Source: a virus
Direction: 5' to 3' (one strand)
IMG/VR virus record: IMGVR_UViG_3300027983_000060
Coordinates: 1-33,293 of that record
DNA length: 33,293 bases
Shown in pieces: positions 1 through 8,797 of the stretch. The position numbers and the translations under genes are program-made. The notes beneath the pieces were generated by a model, which ran no database searches, was not told where the DNA came from, and worked only from the letters and a program-made list of their open reading frames with translations. Position 1 is the first letter of the stretch; each line of letters begins with the position of its first letter.

Positions 1-135
1 GTGTAACTGTTTGACTTGGATTTACACCAGCACGGCTTTGTTCAGCAACATCCTTACGTACTTTAATTGAACTTTGTACATCACGCTCGATAGCATCTAA
101 CATAGTAACAAGTTGTGGACCAGTTAATGAACTTA
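1..135. repeat. Terminal overlap, left copy (circular closure)
   Basis: Bases 1-135 match 33159-33293 except at two adjacent positions (127-128 are 'at', 33285-33286 are 'gc'). The repeat lies inside a gene, and both differences are synonymous in its reading frame (Ser TCA/TCG, Leu TTA/CTA). This is what overlap at the ends of a circular or circularly permuted assembly looks like, with population variation. A true short terminal repeat cannot be excluded. Confidence 0.9.
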
Positions 136-1861
136 TTAATGCACCACTAAATCCACCTGCTTTTTGACTTGCTGCAATGTCTCTGGCAAGTGCTTCTGGC
201 AATACATTTGGATACGCTGCATTAATCTTACTTAACTTGCTAATGATAATTGCCTGCTGAGCCCCTGGAATGAATTGTGCCATAGCAGCGGAAGTTTTAC
301 CCGTGTATGCATCATTATTAAGCATTGTACGAATATCGTTCATATATGGCTTAACTACAGCATTGTAGTTAATTTCATTTTCCTTATTAGCAAGTTGTTT
401 AACTGCTTGGTCACGCAATTCTATTTCTCGTGTAGGATTAGCAGGAAGTGTTTGACCACTTGCACTTGTAATATTTGCTCTGCTTAAACGTTCTTGCCCG
501 TCTGCATTAAGTGTTGGTCCCACTGACTGGGTTTGCTTAATATTACCTGCGGCAATTGCTGAATTACGCATCGCAGTTTCACGACCACCAACACCTTCGT
601 GTATGATAATTGCTGCTGCAACTTTATCCAACACTTCTTTGTTGCTAAAGTCTAACTTTTGGTCGGGTGCAATACCTGTACGTTGCGATAAATGCTTAAT
701 ATATGCCTCGGTGTTGTTTTCACTTGCAGGAGCATATTTCTGTACTGCCTGTGCAAGTGTAAGCCCGTTATAGTTTTTAACTAAGTTTGCTTTACCCGCA
801 GCAATGCCCTGCTCAACAGTTTCGAACTGTTGAAAGCCGTACTGACTGCCACCATTTGTAAGTGCCATCGGGTTAGATGGGTTAATGCTACGTTGCTTAA
901 CAGTTTGCGGATTAACATTACCACGACCACCTCCAGCATTAGCAATTGGAGCAACATTAGCAGGTGCTACAGCTTGCGGTGTAGGTTGTGAGCCATACTG
1001 TGGTACAGGTGGAGCATCCTTAACAATAGCCTTAGTAATAGCTTGCGCTTCTGTAGCCTTAGACCGGTCAACAACATTACCTAAGTATTTGCCGTATGCA
1101 GCTTGCATTTCCTTAGTCATGTAAGGGAACATAGCCTGCACACTCATTTTGTTTAGCTCTACATCTGGTGGTAATGGAGTGTTTGAAGCTGCTGCCTGTG
1201 TCTTAAGTTGTAAACGTGCCATTTTAGACTCAATTGAATTTGCGTCGTATAGACGTTTCTTAAAGTCTAAGTCTACTTGGTCACCTTCAGTCTTTTGACC
1301 TGCTTGCTTTAGTTCCTCGATACTCTTACCCTGAGTTACTGGAAACTCTGCTGTTGTCTTGTTTTGTTCCTTAACTTGCCCGGCTGCTGTAATACCTGCT
1401 GTTGCTTGTGTTTGTTTAGCCTTTTGTGCATCGATGCTCATTAACTTATTGTAAGCATCCAAGTCGTCCCACCCGCCCTTAGTCTTGGATGGATCACCAC
1501 CGCCGGCTGCTTGCATAAAGTTGCCCATCCCGCGTCGCATCGCTGTTTCACCATATCGCTGCGCATAATCAGCATTTGCAGCATCTATTTGTCCTGGGTC
1601 GAACTGATTCATTAATGTACTTGCAGGAGCATTAGGATTTCTTTGCTGCATAGTAGTGCCTTCATATGCACTTTGCATATTAGTTGGCATTTTACTTGGC
1701 AGAGTTTTAAGGATAATTTGTGCTACTTGTGATGGGTCCATCTGTGCCAATCCTGGTGCGGATTCTACAACTTTATCCCATCCTGATATAATCGCATTGT
1801 CGTCCAAGTCTGGTCGAGCGTTTTTAATAGCCTTATAAGCCATTCCTGAAATTTGTGCCAT
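1..1861 (-). CDS. Large virion protein with lysozyme-like domain (N-terminal 620 residues; continues across the junction)
   Basis: This long open frame starts at ATG 1861 behind AGAAGGAAAATAAG and runs off base 1. Joined through the circular overlap it continues to the stop at 33037, giving 1983 nt (660 aa) with no frame break. Residues about 305-425 look like a virion-associated peptidoglycan hydrolase domain. One stretch (RSINPSNPMALTNGG, then YGFQQF) resembles the 'RNNNPGN ... FxxF' start of these domains, and YAPASENNTEAYIKHLSQRTG matches their typical 'YAPPsENdTxaYI' segment in pattern. The rest is Ala/Gln/Lys-rich and helical, like a protein ejected into the cell. It sits among other candidate ejection proteins, so the likely job is opening the cell wall during DNA entry. 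The assignment rests on motif recognition only. Confidence 0.82.
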   Translation of the reverse strand, partial: MAQISGMAYKAIKNARPDLDDNAIISGWDKVVESAPGLAQMDPSQVAQIILKTLPSKMPTNMQSAYEGTTMQQRNPNAPASTLMNQFDPGQIDAANADYAQRYGETAMRRGMGNFMQAAGGGDPSKTKGGWDDLDAYNKLMSIDAQKAKQTQATAGITAAGQVKEQNKTTAEFPVTQGKSIEELKQAGQKTEGDQVDLDFKKRLYDANSIESKMARLQLKTQAAASNTPLPPDVELNKMSVQAMFPYMTKEMQAAYGKYLGNVVDRSKATEAQAITKAIVKDAPPVPQYGSQPTPQAVAPANVAPIANAGGGRGNVNPQTVKQRSINPSNPMALTNGGSQYGFQQFETVEQGIAAGKANLVKNYNGLTLAQAVQKYAPASENNTEAYIKHLSQRTGIAPDQKLDFSNKEVLDKVAAAIIIHEGVGGRETAMRNSAIAAGNIKQTQSVGPTLNADGQERLSRANITSASGQTLPANPTREIELRDQAVKQLANKENEINYNAVVKPYMNDIRTMLNNDAYTGKTSAAMAQFIPGAQQAIIISKLSKINAAYPNVLPEALARDIAASQKAGGFSGALISSLTGPQLVTMLDAIERDVQSSIKVRKDVAEQSRAGVNPSQTVT

Positions 1862-1862
1862 C

Positions 1863-3341
1863 TTATTTTCCTTCTAATTTTTTAATGCGATCATGCTGGT
1901 TAGCAAGTACCGCAAGCGCATTACTTAACGCGTCTGGGCGTTGAATAACTTTACCGGCTGGGGTATCAATAACACTATCCTTCATACCATGTTCCATATC
2001 TTGTGCCATTACACCATGTTGCTCTTGGTCATTGCCACGATATCTGTACTTATAGCCGGTAAGCTTTGCCATCATTGTATCTACATCGTCATCTTGAAGT
2101 TCTCTCTTATCAGTCTTCATACGTTCATCGCTGAACATACCCCATAACTTACTACCAATGTCTACAACTTTGCCAATTGTATTTGCAGTGTTGCTACCGC
2201 TCGATCCTGTAGTTGCTGCCGGGGCTGTTGCTGCTGCATTACCGCTGCGAGCCATTTGCTCCCCGGCCATCTTAGCAATTGCAGAACCCGCACCAATTTG
2301 TGCCTTACTTGCATTTGTAGCGCGGGTCATGTCATTTGCAAATTGCTGATTAGCAACTTGTAATGGCATTGTAGCTTGCTGGTTACGAATACCTGTATTA
2401 GTACCTTCGATAGTATTACGTGTATTGAAGTTGGCCATGTTAGCCGCTTGCTGCGCACCCTGGTTAGCAAGATTCATTGAGTTTCTTGCAGTAGCATTGA
2501 AATTATTTACAGCATCCTGTGCTTGTGCCTTCCTTGCTTGTTGGTCAAACTGTGATGTGTTTAGCGCACTGTTACCTTGCATTCCTGCTTGAATTGCTGC
2601 TAATGCTCGTGCTTGTGCAGACTGTGCAGTTTGTGCTCCAGCCATCGCATTTGCATTAGCACCGCTTTGTACGCCGCTTAGTCGTGCTGCTAATTCAGTC
2701 CCTGTGCCTGCATTACCTTGCATTTGCATTTGCTGAATTTGTGCTGCTCTGTCTTGTGCAGTTTTAGCACTTGTTTGGTTCATCGTTTGTGCAAGTGCAG
2801 CACGATCAGCATCCGTCATTCCACCATCTGTGCCAATTTGACTTAAACGAGATAATGCATCACGTTGACCTTGCAAACTTGCAGCGTCTGTGTTTACATT
2901 ATTCATTCCACTTGCTTCTTGCAATGCAGCCTGTGCTTCAGCAGGTGTCATTAAGCCTTGCATTACTTGCAAACTTAGTTGCGGAATAAGTGCTTGTAGA
3001 TTTGGGCTATTTACACCGGCAATAACATTGCCACCGCCCTTAAGCATCTCAATTGCTTTATCCTGCAATCCGCCGGATTGTAAGTTGTTAAGCCATGGTG
3101 TTGCAAGTGTACCAAGTAATGGAATAGCAGCTTGTTGAATTAAATTACCTAAGCCGTCGTACCAATTACCTTGCGCATCCTTTTGAGTTGCGCCGGCTGG
3201 AGGCGTATCCCAACTGCCGTTGGCAGAAGTGTCTCCGCCATATTGCGGTTGTGCCTTATCCCAACTGCCATTAGCAGAAGTGTCCCCGCCATAGTCATCC
3301 TGCCATAACGGGTTACCATAAATGTCTTCTGTCCATGCCAT
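1863..3341 (-). CDS. Virion protein with S74-like C-terminal domain
   Basis: 492 aa. The N-terminus carries a duplicated YGGDTSANGSWD segment (about residues 17-45). The centre is rich in Ala, Gln and Asn and probably helical (about 120-345). The last 89 residues resemble the Peptidase_S74 intramolecular chaperone: SDERMKTD at about 404-411 fits the S-D-x-R-x-K signature (Ser404 and Lys409 as the possible dyad), followed by YKYRY, GVMAQDME and a final coiled-coil-like LANQHDRIKKLE. S74 domains usually fold trimeric fibres and spikes and then cleave themselves off. Here the carrier lies in the ejection-protein cluster and is not fibre-like. It starts one or two bases from its neighbours, so it is co-transcribed with them. 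The exact virion role is unknown. Confidence 0.8.
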   Translation of the reverse strand: MAWTEDIYGNPLWQDDYGGDTSANGSWDKAQPQYGGDTSANGSWDTPPAGATQKDAQGNWYDGLGNLIQQAAIPLLGTLATPWLNNLQSGGLQDKAIEMLKGGGNVIAGVNSPNLQALIPQLSLQVMQGLMTPAEAQAALQEASGMNNVNTDAASLQGQRDALSRLSQIGTDGGMTDADRAALAQTMNQTSAKTAQDRAAQIQQMQMQGNAGTGTELAARLSGVQSGANANAMAGAQTAQSAQARALAAIQAGMQGNSALNTSQFDQQARKAQAQDAVNNFNATARNSMNLANQGAQQAANMANFNTRNTIEGTNTGIRNQQATMPLQVANQQFANDMTRATNASKAQIGAGSAIAKMAGEQMARSGNAAATAPAATTGSSGSNTANTIGKVVDIGSKLWGMFSDERMKTDKRELQDDDVDTMMAKLTGYKYRYRGNDQEQHGVMAQDMEHGMKDSVIDTPAGKVIQRPDALSNALAVLANQHDRIKKLEGK

Positions 3342-3358
3342 AATCTTATTCCCTTTTA

Positions 3359-5794
3359 TTATTTATTAGTCTTATCGGCGATCATTTTACCGATAAGTGC
3401 TAACGTTGGTTCAGCAATAGCACGAAGTGTCTTATGTAATACATTACGTTTCTTACCTGCTACTTCGTTTTGAATATCTGATGTACGGTTCTTGCCAATC
3501 CATATTAGTGAGTTTCTAACCACTTTGTTTGTCCAACCATCGCCTGCCTTGAATCCGTAGTTAACCAGCGGCAGGAATACTTTATGATAACCTTTCTGAT
3601 GTGATGTAGTTAAGTGTGTGGACGAATATTTTAGCCATACTTTGTTTTCTCTATATGGCAGACCATACATATCATTCATAGCAGTGCAGATAATCTTATC
3701 ACCACCACCACCACCTCCACCGAATCCTTGCCCTTGGTTAAGTCCATCTGGTCCATCTGGGCTAGCTGCTGTGGCAGCGGTGGAGCCTGGGTTGCTGTAA
3801 CCACCATCATCATTGACATCGAATCCTTGCCCTTGGTTAAGTCCATCTGGTCCATCTGGTCCACCTGTTGCTGCACCACCTCCACCCATTTGGAAGTTGG
3901 CTTCGTTCTCTATTGCTTGCGCATCCATTTGATTTCTTGCTCTGCTTGGACCTTCTACTGCATCTGCGCTTGGACCTTCTTGTGCTCCAAATGCTGCATT
4001 AATACCCATTGCGGCTAGTCCACCGAGTGTTCCAGCGATCATATTACCAATACTATTGGCTTGTCCCATAGTTACGCCAGTGTTTGTTGTTCCCACAGCA
4101 CTACTTGAATCGTTACCATAATTAGTACCATCACTGTAACCACCATCTGCACCGCTAGGACCATCACCACCCTGCTCGCCACCACCTAAGTTACCGTCAT
4201 ATGTATTGCCTGGGTTCTGTGCTTGAATTGCTTCCAATTGCTTTTGCAATATTTGCTTCTGTTCCTCTGACGCTTTATTAGCATTAGCATTAGCAGTCAT
4301 TTGCTGTAATGCAGCTTGTGCGGAACTTGAATTTAATTGTGCTCCATATCCGCCATATCCACCTTGTAATGCAAGCGGGTTATTCCCTGTTAATTGTGCA
4401 AGTGCAGCCAAGTTACCCTTTTGTGCTTCAGTAGCAACATCTGCTGTTCCTAATGTACGCGCAGTTGAACCAGTTAAATAATCTGACAGATTAATACCTG
4501 CTCCACCTGCTGCTGCATTGGAGTTGATACTACCTGTAAGTGAATTGAATTGATCTTGTGTAAGTCCCATACGTGCAAGCATAGCAGGATCTGCTGCTGA
4601 ACGTGCTGTTGCATTACCACCTTGGGATCCGCCACCCCTATTACCGTAATATTCGGGACCAAGGAATCCGGTGCTCCACTCACCATCAGCAGGATCTGCT
4701 GCTGAACGTGCTGTTGCATTACCACCTTGGGATCCGCCACCCCTATTACCGTAATATTCGGGACCAAGGAATCCGGTGCTCCACTCACCATCAGCAGGAT
4801 CTGCTGCTGAACGTGCTGTTGCATTACCACCTTGGGATCCGCCACCCCTATTACCGTAATATTCGGGACCAAGGAATCCGGTGCTCCACTCACCATCAGC
4901 AGGATCTGCTGCTGAACGTGCTGTTGCATTACCACCACTTATGCTACTTAAATATGCCTTTAGATCAGCATCCCTGTTTTCAGCATTAAGCGCAGTTTGT
5001 TGTGCGGTTAATTGGCTACCAATTGCACTACCAATGTCAGTTACACCTTGGTTTAGTCTACCAAGTGCTTGTTGGCGTGTAGCTTGCCCAACACCACGTG
5101 CAGTATTAACATCACCCTGCAAGTTAGTTGCACGGTCAAGAAACTCTCCACCCAATGGCTTAATTGTATTTGCTGCATCAGCAACTTTATTATAAACTGG
5201 GCTGTTTTGTACTAAGAACTGGTTAAGGTTAAGTCCACCTGAACTTGTCTGTGTGCCACCTGGTTGGTTTACAATGTCGCGAATTAAACTTGTTCGTCCG
5301 CCAACATTGCCGGAGAATTGTGCCTTATCCTGAGCCTTTGTAAGTGCTGAATATGCATCCTGTCCACCTTGCACATCGCCGAAGTTTTGTGGCCCACTAT
5401 ATCCACCTGCTAATTGCTTAGTAAGGTCAACGTTACCTAAAAAGCTTCTTGCATTATTAGCAGCACTATTAAGCAATCCGGAGTCGTATTGTGTTGTTCC
5501 TTGGTCTACTGCTGTTTTAAACTGGTTTGTACCTGTTTCCATTGCATTTCTTGCATCAGTGCCGGCACCTTCTACTACACCAGCTACTCTGTTACCCAGT
5601 CCTTGCGCTCCACCTGCATTTGCGCTTAAATAACGCTGCAAGTTAGTAAACGAACCTGAACTTTGTGGTGCTTGTGATGTTGTACCAGTCGAAGACGGTG
5701 TATCAATTGTTCCAGCTGCTGAGCTGAGTATTGGGTTATACTCCAACGGATCTTGCGTGCCTTCATTTACATTTTGATTTCTTATAAATGCCAT
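3359..5794 (-). CDS. Large Gly/Asn/Ala-rich virion protein with internal 35-residue repeats
   Basis: 811 aa, starting behind AAGGATAATAT. Residues about 1-285 are helical and Ala/Gln-rich. Residues about 287-404 hold three identical 35-residue repeats plus a partial fourth (core GEWSTGFLGPEYYGNRGGGS), encoded by a perfect 105-bp tandem DNA repeat. Further on come low-complexity Gly/Asn stretches with a duplicated GPDGLNQGQGF and a run of seven glycines. The last about 115 residues are different: a compact segment starting IICTAMNDMYGLPY with GYHKVF resembles a C-terminal domain seen in other podovirus structural proteins, where a Cys-Thr-x-hydrophobic start and a 'GYHxW' core recur. Probably an internal virion or tail-associated protein; precise function unknown. 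Confidence 0.78.
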   Translation of the reverse strand: MAFIRNQNVNEGTQDPLEYNPILSSAAGTIDTPSSTGTTSQAPQSSGSFTNLQRYLSANAGGAQGLGNRVAGVVEGAGTDARNAMETGTNQFKTAVDQGTTQYDSGLLNSAANNARSFLGNVDLTKQLAGGYSGPQNFGDVQGGQDAYSALTKAQDKAQFSGNVGGRTSLIRDIVNQPGGTQTSSGGLNLNQFLVQNSPVYNKVADAANTIKPLGGEFLDRATNLQGDVNTARGVGQATRQQALGRLNQGVTDIGSAIGSQLTAQQTALNAENRDADLKAYLSSISGGNATARSAADPADGEWSTGFLGPEYYGNRGGGSQGGNATARSAADPADGEWSTGFLGPEYYGNRGGGSQGGNATARSAADPADGEWSTGFLGPEYYGNRGGGSQGGNATARSAADPAMLARMGLTQDQFNSLTGSINSNAAAGGAGINLSDYLTGSTARTLGTADVATEAQKGNLAALAQLTGNNPLALQGGYGGYGAQLNSSSAQAALQQMTANANANKASEEQKQILQKQLEAIQAQNPGNTYDGNLGGGEQGGDGPSGADGGYSDGTNYGNDSSSAVGTTNTGVTMGQANSIGNMIAGTLGGLAAMGINAAFGAQEGPSADAVEGPSRARNQMDAQAIENEANFQMGGGGAATGGPDGPDGLNQGQGFDVNDDGGYSNPGSTAATAASPDGPDGLNQGQGFGGGGGGGDKIICTAMNDMYGLPYRENKVWLKYSSTHLTTSHQKGYHKVFLPLVNYGFKAGDGWTNKVVRNSLIWIGKNRTSDIQNEVAGKKRNVLHKTLRAIAEPTLALIGKMIADKTNK
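4583..4936. repeat. 105-bp perfect tandem repeat, about 3.4 copies
   Basis: Copies begin at 4583, 4688, 4793 and 4898; the fourth stops after 39 bases at 4936. I see no base differences between copies, including third codon positions. The period is 35 codons, so copy number can change without breaking the reading frame of the surrounding gene. Confidence 0.97.
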
Positions 5795-5803
5795 ATATTA
5801 TCC

Positions 5804-6223
5804 TTATAGTGCTAATAGCACAATATTGTATTTCGTGCTTGCTGTTAATCCTGCAATGTATTTAACAGTTACAGTTGCCGGGCTTGTATTAATATTTAAT
5901 ACCCAACTTGTTATGCTAATTGGCGTCAATAATGCAGTGCCTGCTACATCTACTATGCTTCCAATTAGCAAACACGTAGGTGTACCGCCTCCTGTATAGT
6001 TATACACAATAGAATTGAACCCGCCTGTTGCATAATCACTTGGTGTCACAAACGTTGCTGTGAGTTTTTGCCCTTGAACATTTTGACCAATAGTTAATCC
6101 TTTAGTTAAGGATTGAATAGTGCCCTCACAAAACAAGTTAAGAGGTGCAAACATTTGGTTAGCCCAATTCGGGGCTTTATCGTAGTCCGATATTGTAAAA
6201 CGCCTAAATACTGGTATTGCCAT
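5804..6223 (-). CDS. Small virion/tail protein
   Basis: 139 aa. The start codon shares its A with the stop of the nozzle gene (TAATG at 6225-6221), which indicates translational coupling. The protein begins FRRFTISDYDKAPNWANQ and then turns beta-rich and Thr/Gly-rich. Small proteins of this kind are often found directly after the nozzle gene in podoviruses, so a tail or decoration role is likely from context. I do not recognise a specific family. Confidence 0.75.
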   Translation of the reverse strand: MAIPVFRRFTISDYDKAPNWANQMFAPLNLFCEGTIQSLTKGLTIGQNVQGQKLTATFVTPSDYATGGFNSIVYNYTGGGTPTCLLIGSIVDVAGTALLTPISITSWVLNINTSPATVTVKYIAGLTASTKYNIVLLAL

Positions 6224-8790
6224 TATTTCTGCCTACTGGAAGTATTTTTATAGAACAACTCTAATCCTGACCATCCAAATTCGGTAAATGCTTCGGCATT
6301 GGTTAGGTTAACATAAACCCATCCGGCACGTTGCACTCTCTGCGGAACATAACGTCGAATTTTACCTTGTCCGCTTGGCCCACCGCCCCATGGAGTAACT
6401 CCCCAAGGATCAATACCCCAACCGCCTGTCCTATTAGGAATAAGATAATCCTCTTGTGGCGTACCTGTTGTATTGCTACTCATACGGCTTACAATTTGAC
6501 TAAAGTCTTGCTTAGTGAATATGTAAACAATTTCACTGTATTGCTTATTCATACCTGGGTTTTCGCAGTCTATTTGAATTGTTTGCACTTCAGTATATAC
6601 TGGTGTATATATTACAACATTACCTACTGTCCAATTTTGTATTTGGCTCATAGTAAGTGTAGTTTGTGTAAGCCCAACTGAAATATCTGTAATACGCGCA
6701 ACTGCACCTGTTAGAGTTTGTGTAACTGTCCAACCTGGAAGTAACTCTACACCCGGTGGTAATGCTGGATTATCAATAATAATAGTCTGTAAATTACCGG
6801 CTGTAGTATTGTTAGTTGTGTACTCATTATCAGCAAAGTCTGCTTGTGTAAATGTTTTACGTTCTTGGTAAACATAACTACCCAATGTTGGTGCTGTATT
6901 TCGGCTGCCGAGATATAATCTGCTGTCGCCACGGAACACAAGTCCACACGAAACAGCAAGTGTCCAACGTGTCCATACTTCAGTAATGTGATTATACACA
7001 TACTGCTGACGTGCTTGCACATCGACTGAACTTGTTGGCATATTTAATATGTACTTCCTGTCCGATTGGTATGCAATACCCCACGCAGTTGCCTTTAAAT
7101 TTGGAAACAATGTAGGGCTTGTATTCTCGATAATAGTTTTATCCAATACGAATGACATAATTTGACTATCTGAGTCGCTTAATGCAACTACACCTTGGTC
7201 ACTTAGAAAGTAAACTTTGTTGTCCAATTCTGCTGCTGTATTTGCTGCTAAAATTCTTACGTTATAATCAATAGGAGTAATTGTAAATGGAGGAGCTGCA
7301 TTGCTTATACGAAAAATACCGTCTTGCTTCAGCACCATTATACCGTCTCGCAGCGGTATAACACGCACAATTGGAGCATTGGCACTACCTACTTCTATGT
7401 AGTTAACAAGCGGTACAGCTTCTGGCTGGTTGAACTTACTAAAGTAAATCCTGTTTGGTCGTTCGTCGTTAGTTGAAGTAATTGGTGTTGCTTGTTCCCA
7501 CGAAGCTGCTCTACTTACAGTAATAGCAAAACTATTCTTTGTAAGGCTAAGTCTGTTGAAACGTAACTTGCCTGGTAAATCGTTTCCTGTTGATGTATAA
7601 TAGCAATCTAACGATGTGTTAGTTGCATAGGCATTAGCTATTAGTGCAATGTTGCTTGCAGTTACTTGAATATCTCCACCTGGATTTGTACCACCACTAT
7701 CTTGCACTGCAAATTCGCCAAGTGCTGCATTATTTGCAGCGGCACCTGTAAGTGTAAACACATTACCACCAAATTCACTCATAGTAAATGTGATAGTATC
7801 ACCAATTAATAATGCATCTGGTCCGTTACTTGCACCTGCTGCAATAAGTGTAATTTCAGCATTATGTAAGTTACGTGTATTTGCATAGAAAGCGTATTGC
7901 TTGAATGTACACACATCTAATGCCCAAGGTGGTCGATAATTGGATTGCAATATACCATCCTGGCCGTTGTTTGTATACAACGATGCACCCTTTAATGTGT
8001 CTGGTGTAATATCACTAATTGTAATACTTGCCGCTGCTGTGCATACATCTTCATAAACAAGTGCCATTTCGTCATCTGGTTCTGTTGCTAAGTTTGGGCT
8101 TGCTTCGCTTCTATATACTTGGAAGAAGAAGTTAAGCGGGTTAGCTTGAATCTCTTTTGGAGTTTGAAATGTAAGGGCTACGTTATCCGAATTTGCACTT
8201 GGATTTTGTACAACAATTCTACTTGAAGGAGCACCAAGTATTAACTGTTGGTTTGCATCCTTATATCCAAATACAACTCTGTAAGCAATATTTGTAAGAG
8301 TTGGTAAAAAGCCGCTTGGATCGCCTGCAACTACACCTGTGCCGGATAATCCAGGAGGTGCACCTGCTAAACGTGGTGTGCCAGATGGGCTATCCAGCCG
8401 ATATGTACCTTCGCCTGTTAGAAAGTAGAAGTTCTTATTGGTTTCTACTGCGCGTACTCTACTTTCTGGATTATTAGTATCCGGAACTGTATAAACACCT
8501 GCATATGCACCATATACACCATTACCTAATAGGTCGTCGTATAATAAGTTGTCCGTGCCATGCAATAACTTAACGCCTGCATATTGGAACATACTACTTG
8601 CATTTGTATTAATTGTTGAGAATGCATTGCTGAATCCCCTGCGTGTTGCAACAACGGATGGGCGATCAATTACAACGTTATTTGCAATCGTGAGTGCACC
8701 AGTTGGAGCGTTATTTCCAAATGTGCTTGGATTAAGGAATAACCCTTTAATCGCAAGTATAATACTTGTCGGTGTGCCTGGTTGAGCCAT
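6223..8790 (-). CDS. Tail nozzle protein (T7 gp12 / tail tubular B-like)
   Basis: 855 aa, starting behind TAAGGATATT. The size, predominantly beta content and place directly after the adaptor fit the podovirus nozzle that continues the tail tube. The N-terminus contains a segment about a reference frame of expected values (VIDRPSVVATRRGFSNAF, about residues 41-58), a common feature of this family. The middle has a propeller-like region (PNRIYFSKFNQPEAV, then IVRVIPLRDGIMVLKQDGIFRI, and VYFLSDQGVVALSDS). A 'YVYNHITEVWTRW' segment near residue 590 is typical of these proteins. An inserted Thr/Asn-rich domain occupies about 300-390. The family call comes from pattern recognition and synteny. Confidence 0.85.
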   Translation of the reverse strand: MAQPGTPTSIILAIKGLFLNPSTFGNNAPTGALTIANNVVIDRPSVVATRRGFSNAFSTINTNASSMFQYAGVKLLHGTDNLLYDDLLGNGVYGAYAGVYTVPDTNNPESRVRAVETNKNFYFLTGEGTYRLDSPSGTPRLAGAPPGLSGTGVVAGDPSGFLPTLTNIAYRVVFGYKDANQQLILGAPSSRIVVQNPSANSDNVALTFQTPKEIQANPLNFFFQVYRSEASPNLATEPDDEMALVYEDVCTAAASITISDITPDTLKGASLYTNNGQDGILQSNYRPPWALDVCTFKQYAFYANTRNLHNAEITLIAAGASNGPDALLIGDTITFTMSEFGGNVFTLTGAAANNAALGEFAVQDSGGTNPGGDIQVTASNIALIANAYATNTSLDCYYTSTGNDLPGKLRFNRLSLTKNSFAITVSRAASWEQATPITSTNDERPNRIYFSKFNQPEAVPLVNYIEVGSANAPIVRVIPLRDGIMVLKQDGIFRISNAAPPFTITPIDYNVRILAANTAAELDNKVYFLSDQGVVALSDSDSQIMSFVLDKTIIENTSPTLFPNLKATAWGIAYQSDRKYILNMPTSSVDVQARQQYVYNHITEVWTRWTLAVSCGLVFRGDSRLYLGSRNTAPTLGSYVYQERKTFTQADFADNEYTTNNTTAGNLQTIIIDNPALPPGVELLPGWTVTQTLTGAVARITDISVGLTQTTLTMSQIQNWTVGNVVIYTPVYTEVQTIQIDCENPGMNKQYSEIVYIFTKQDFSQIVSRMSSNTTGTPQEDYLIPNRTGGWGIDPWGVTPWGGGPSGQGKIRRYVPQRVQRAGWVYVNLTNAEAFTEFGWSGLELFYKNTSSRQK

Positions 8791-8797
8791 AATATCC

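Noticed and set aside
4583-4936. CRISPR-like array
   Set aside because: Direct tandem repeat with no variable spacers, inside a coding frame.
4474-4989. Long repetitive open frames on both strands overlapping the 105-bp repeats
   Set aside because: They exist only because a perfect 105-bp repeat (divisible by three) keeps every frame open. The real frame extends far beyond the repeat, has a ribosome site and fits the operon.
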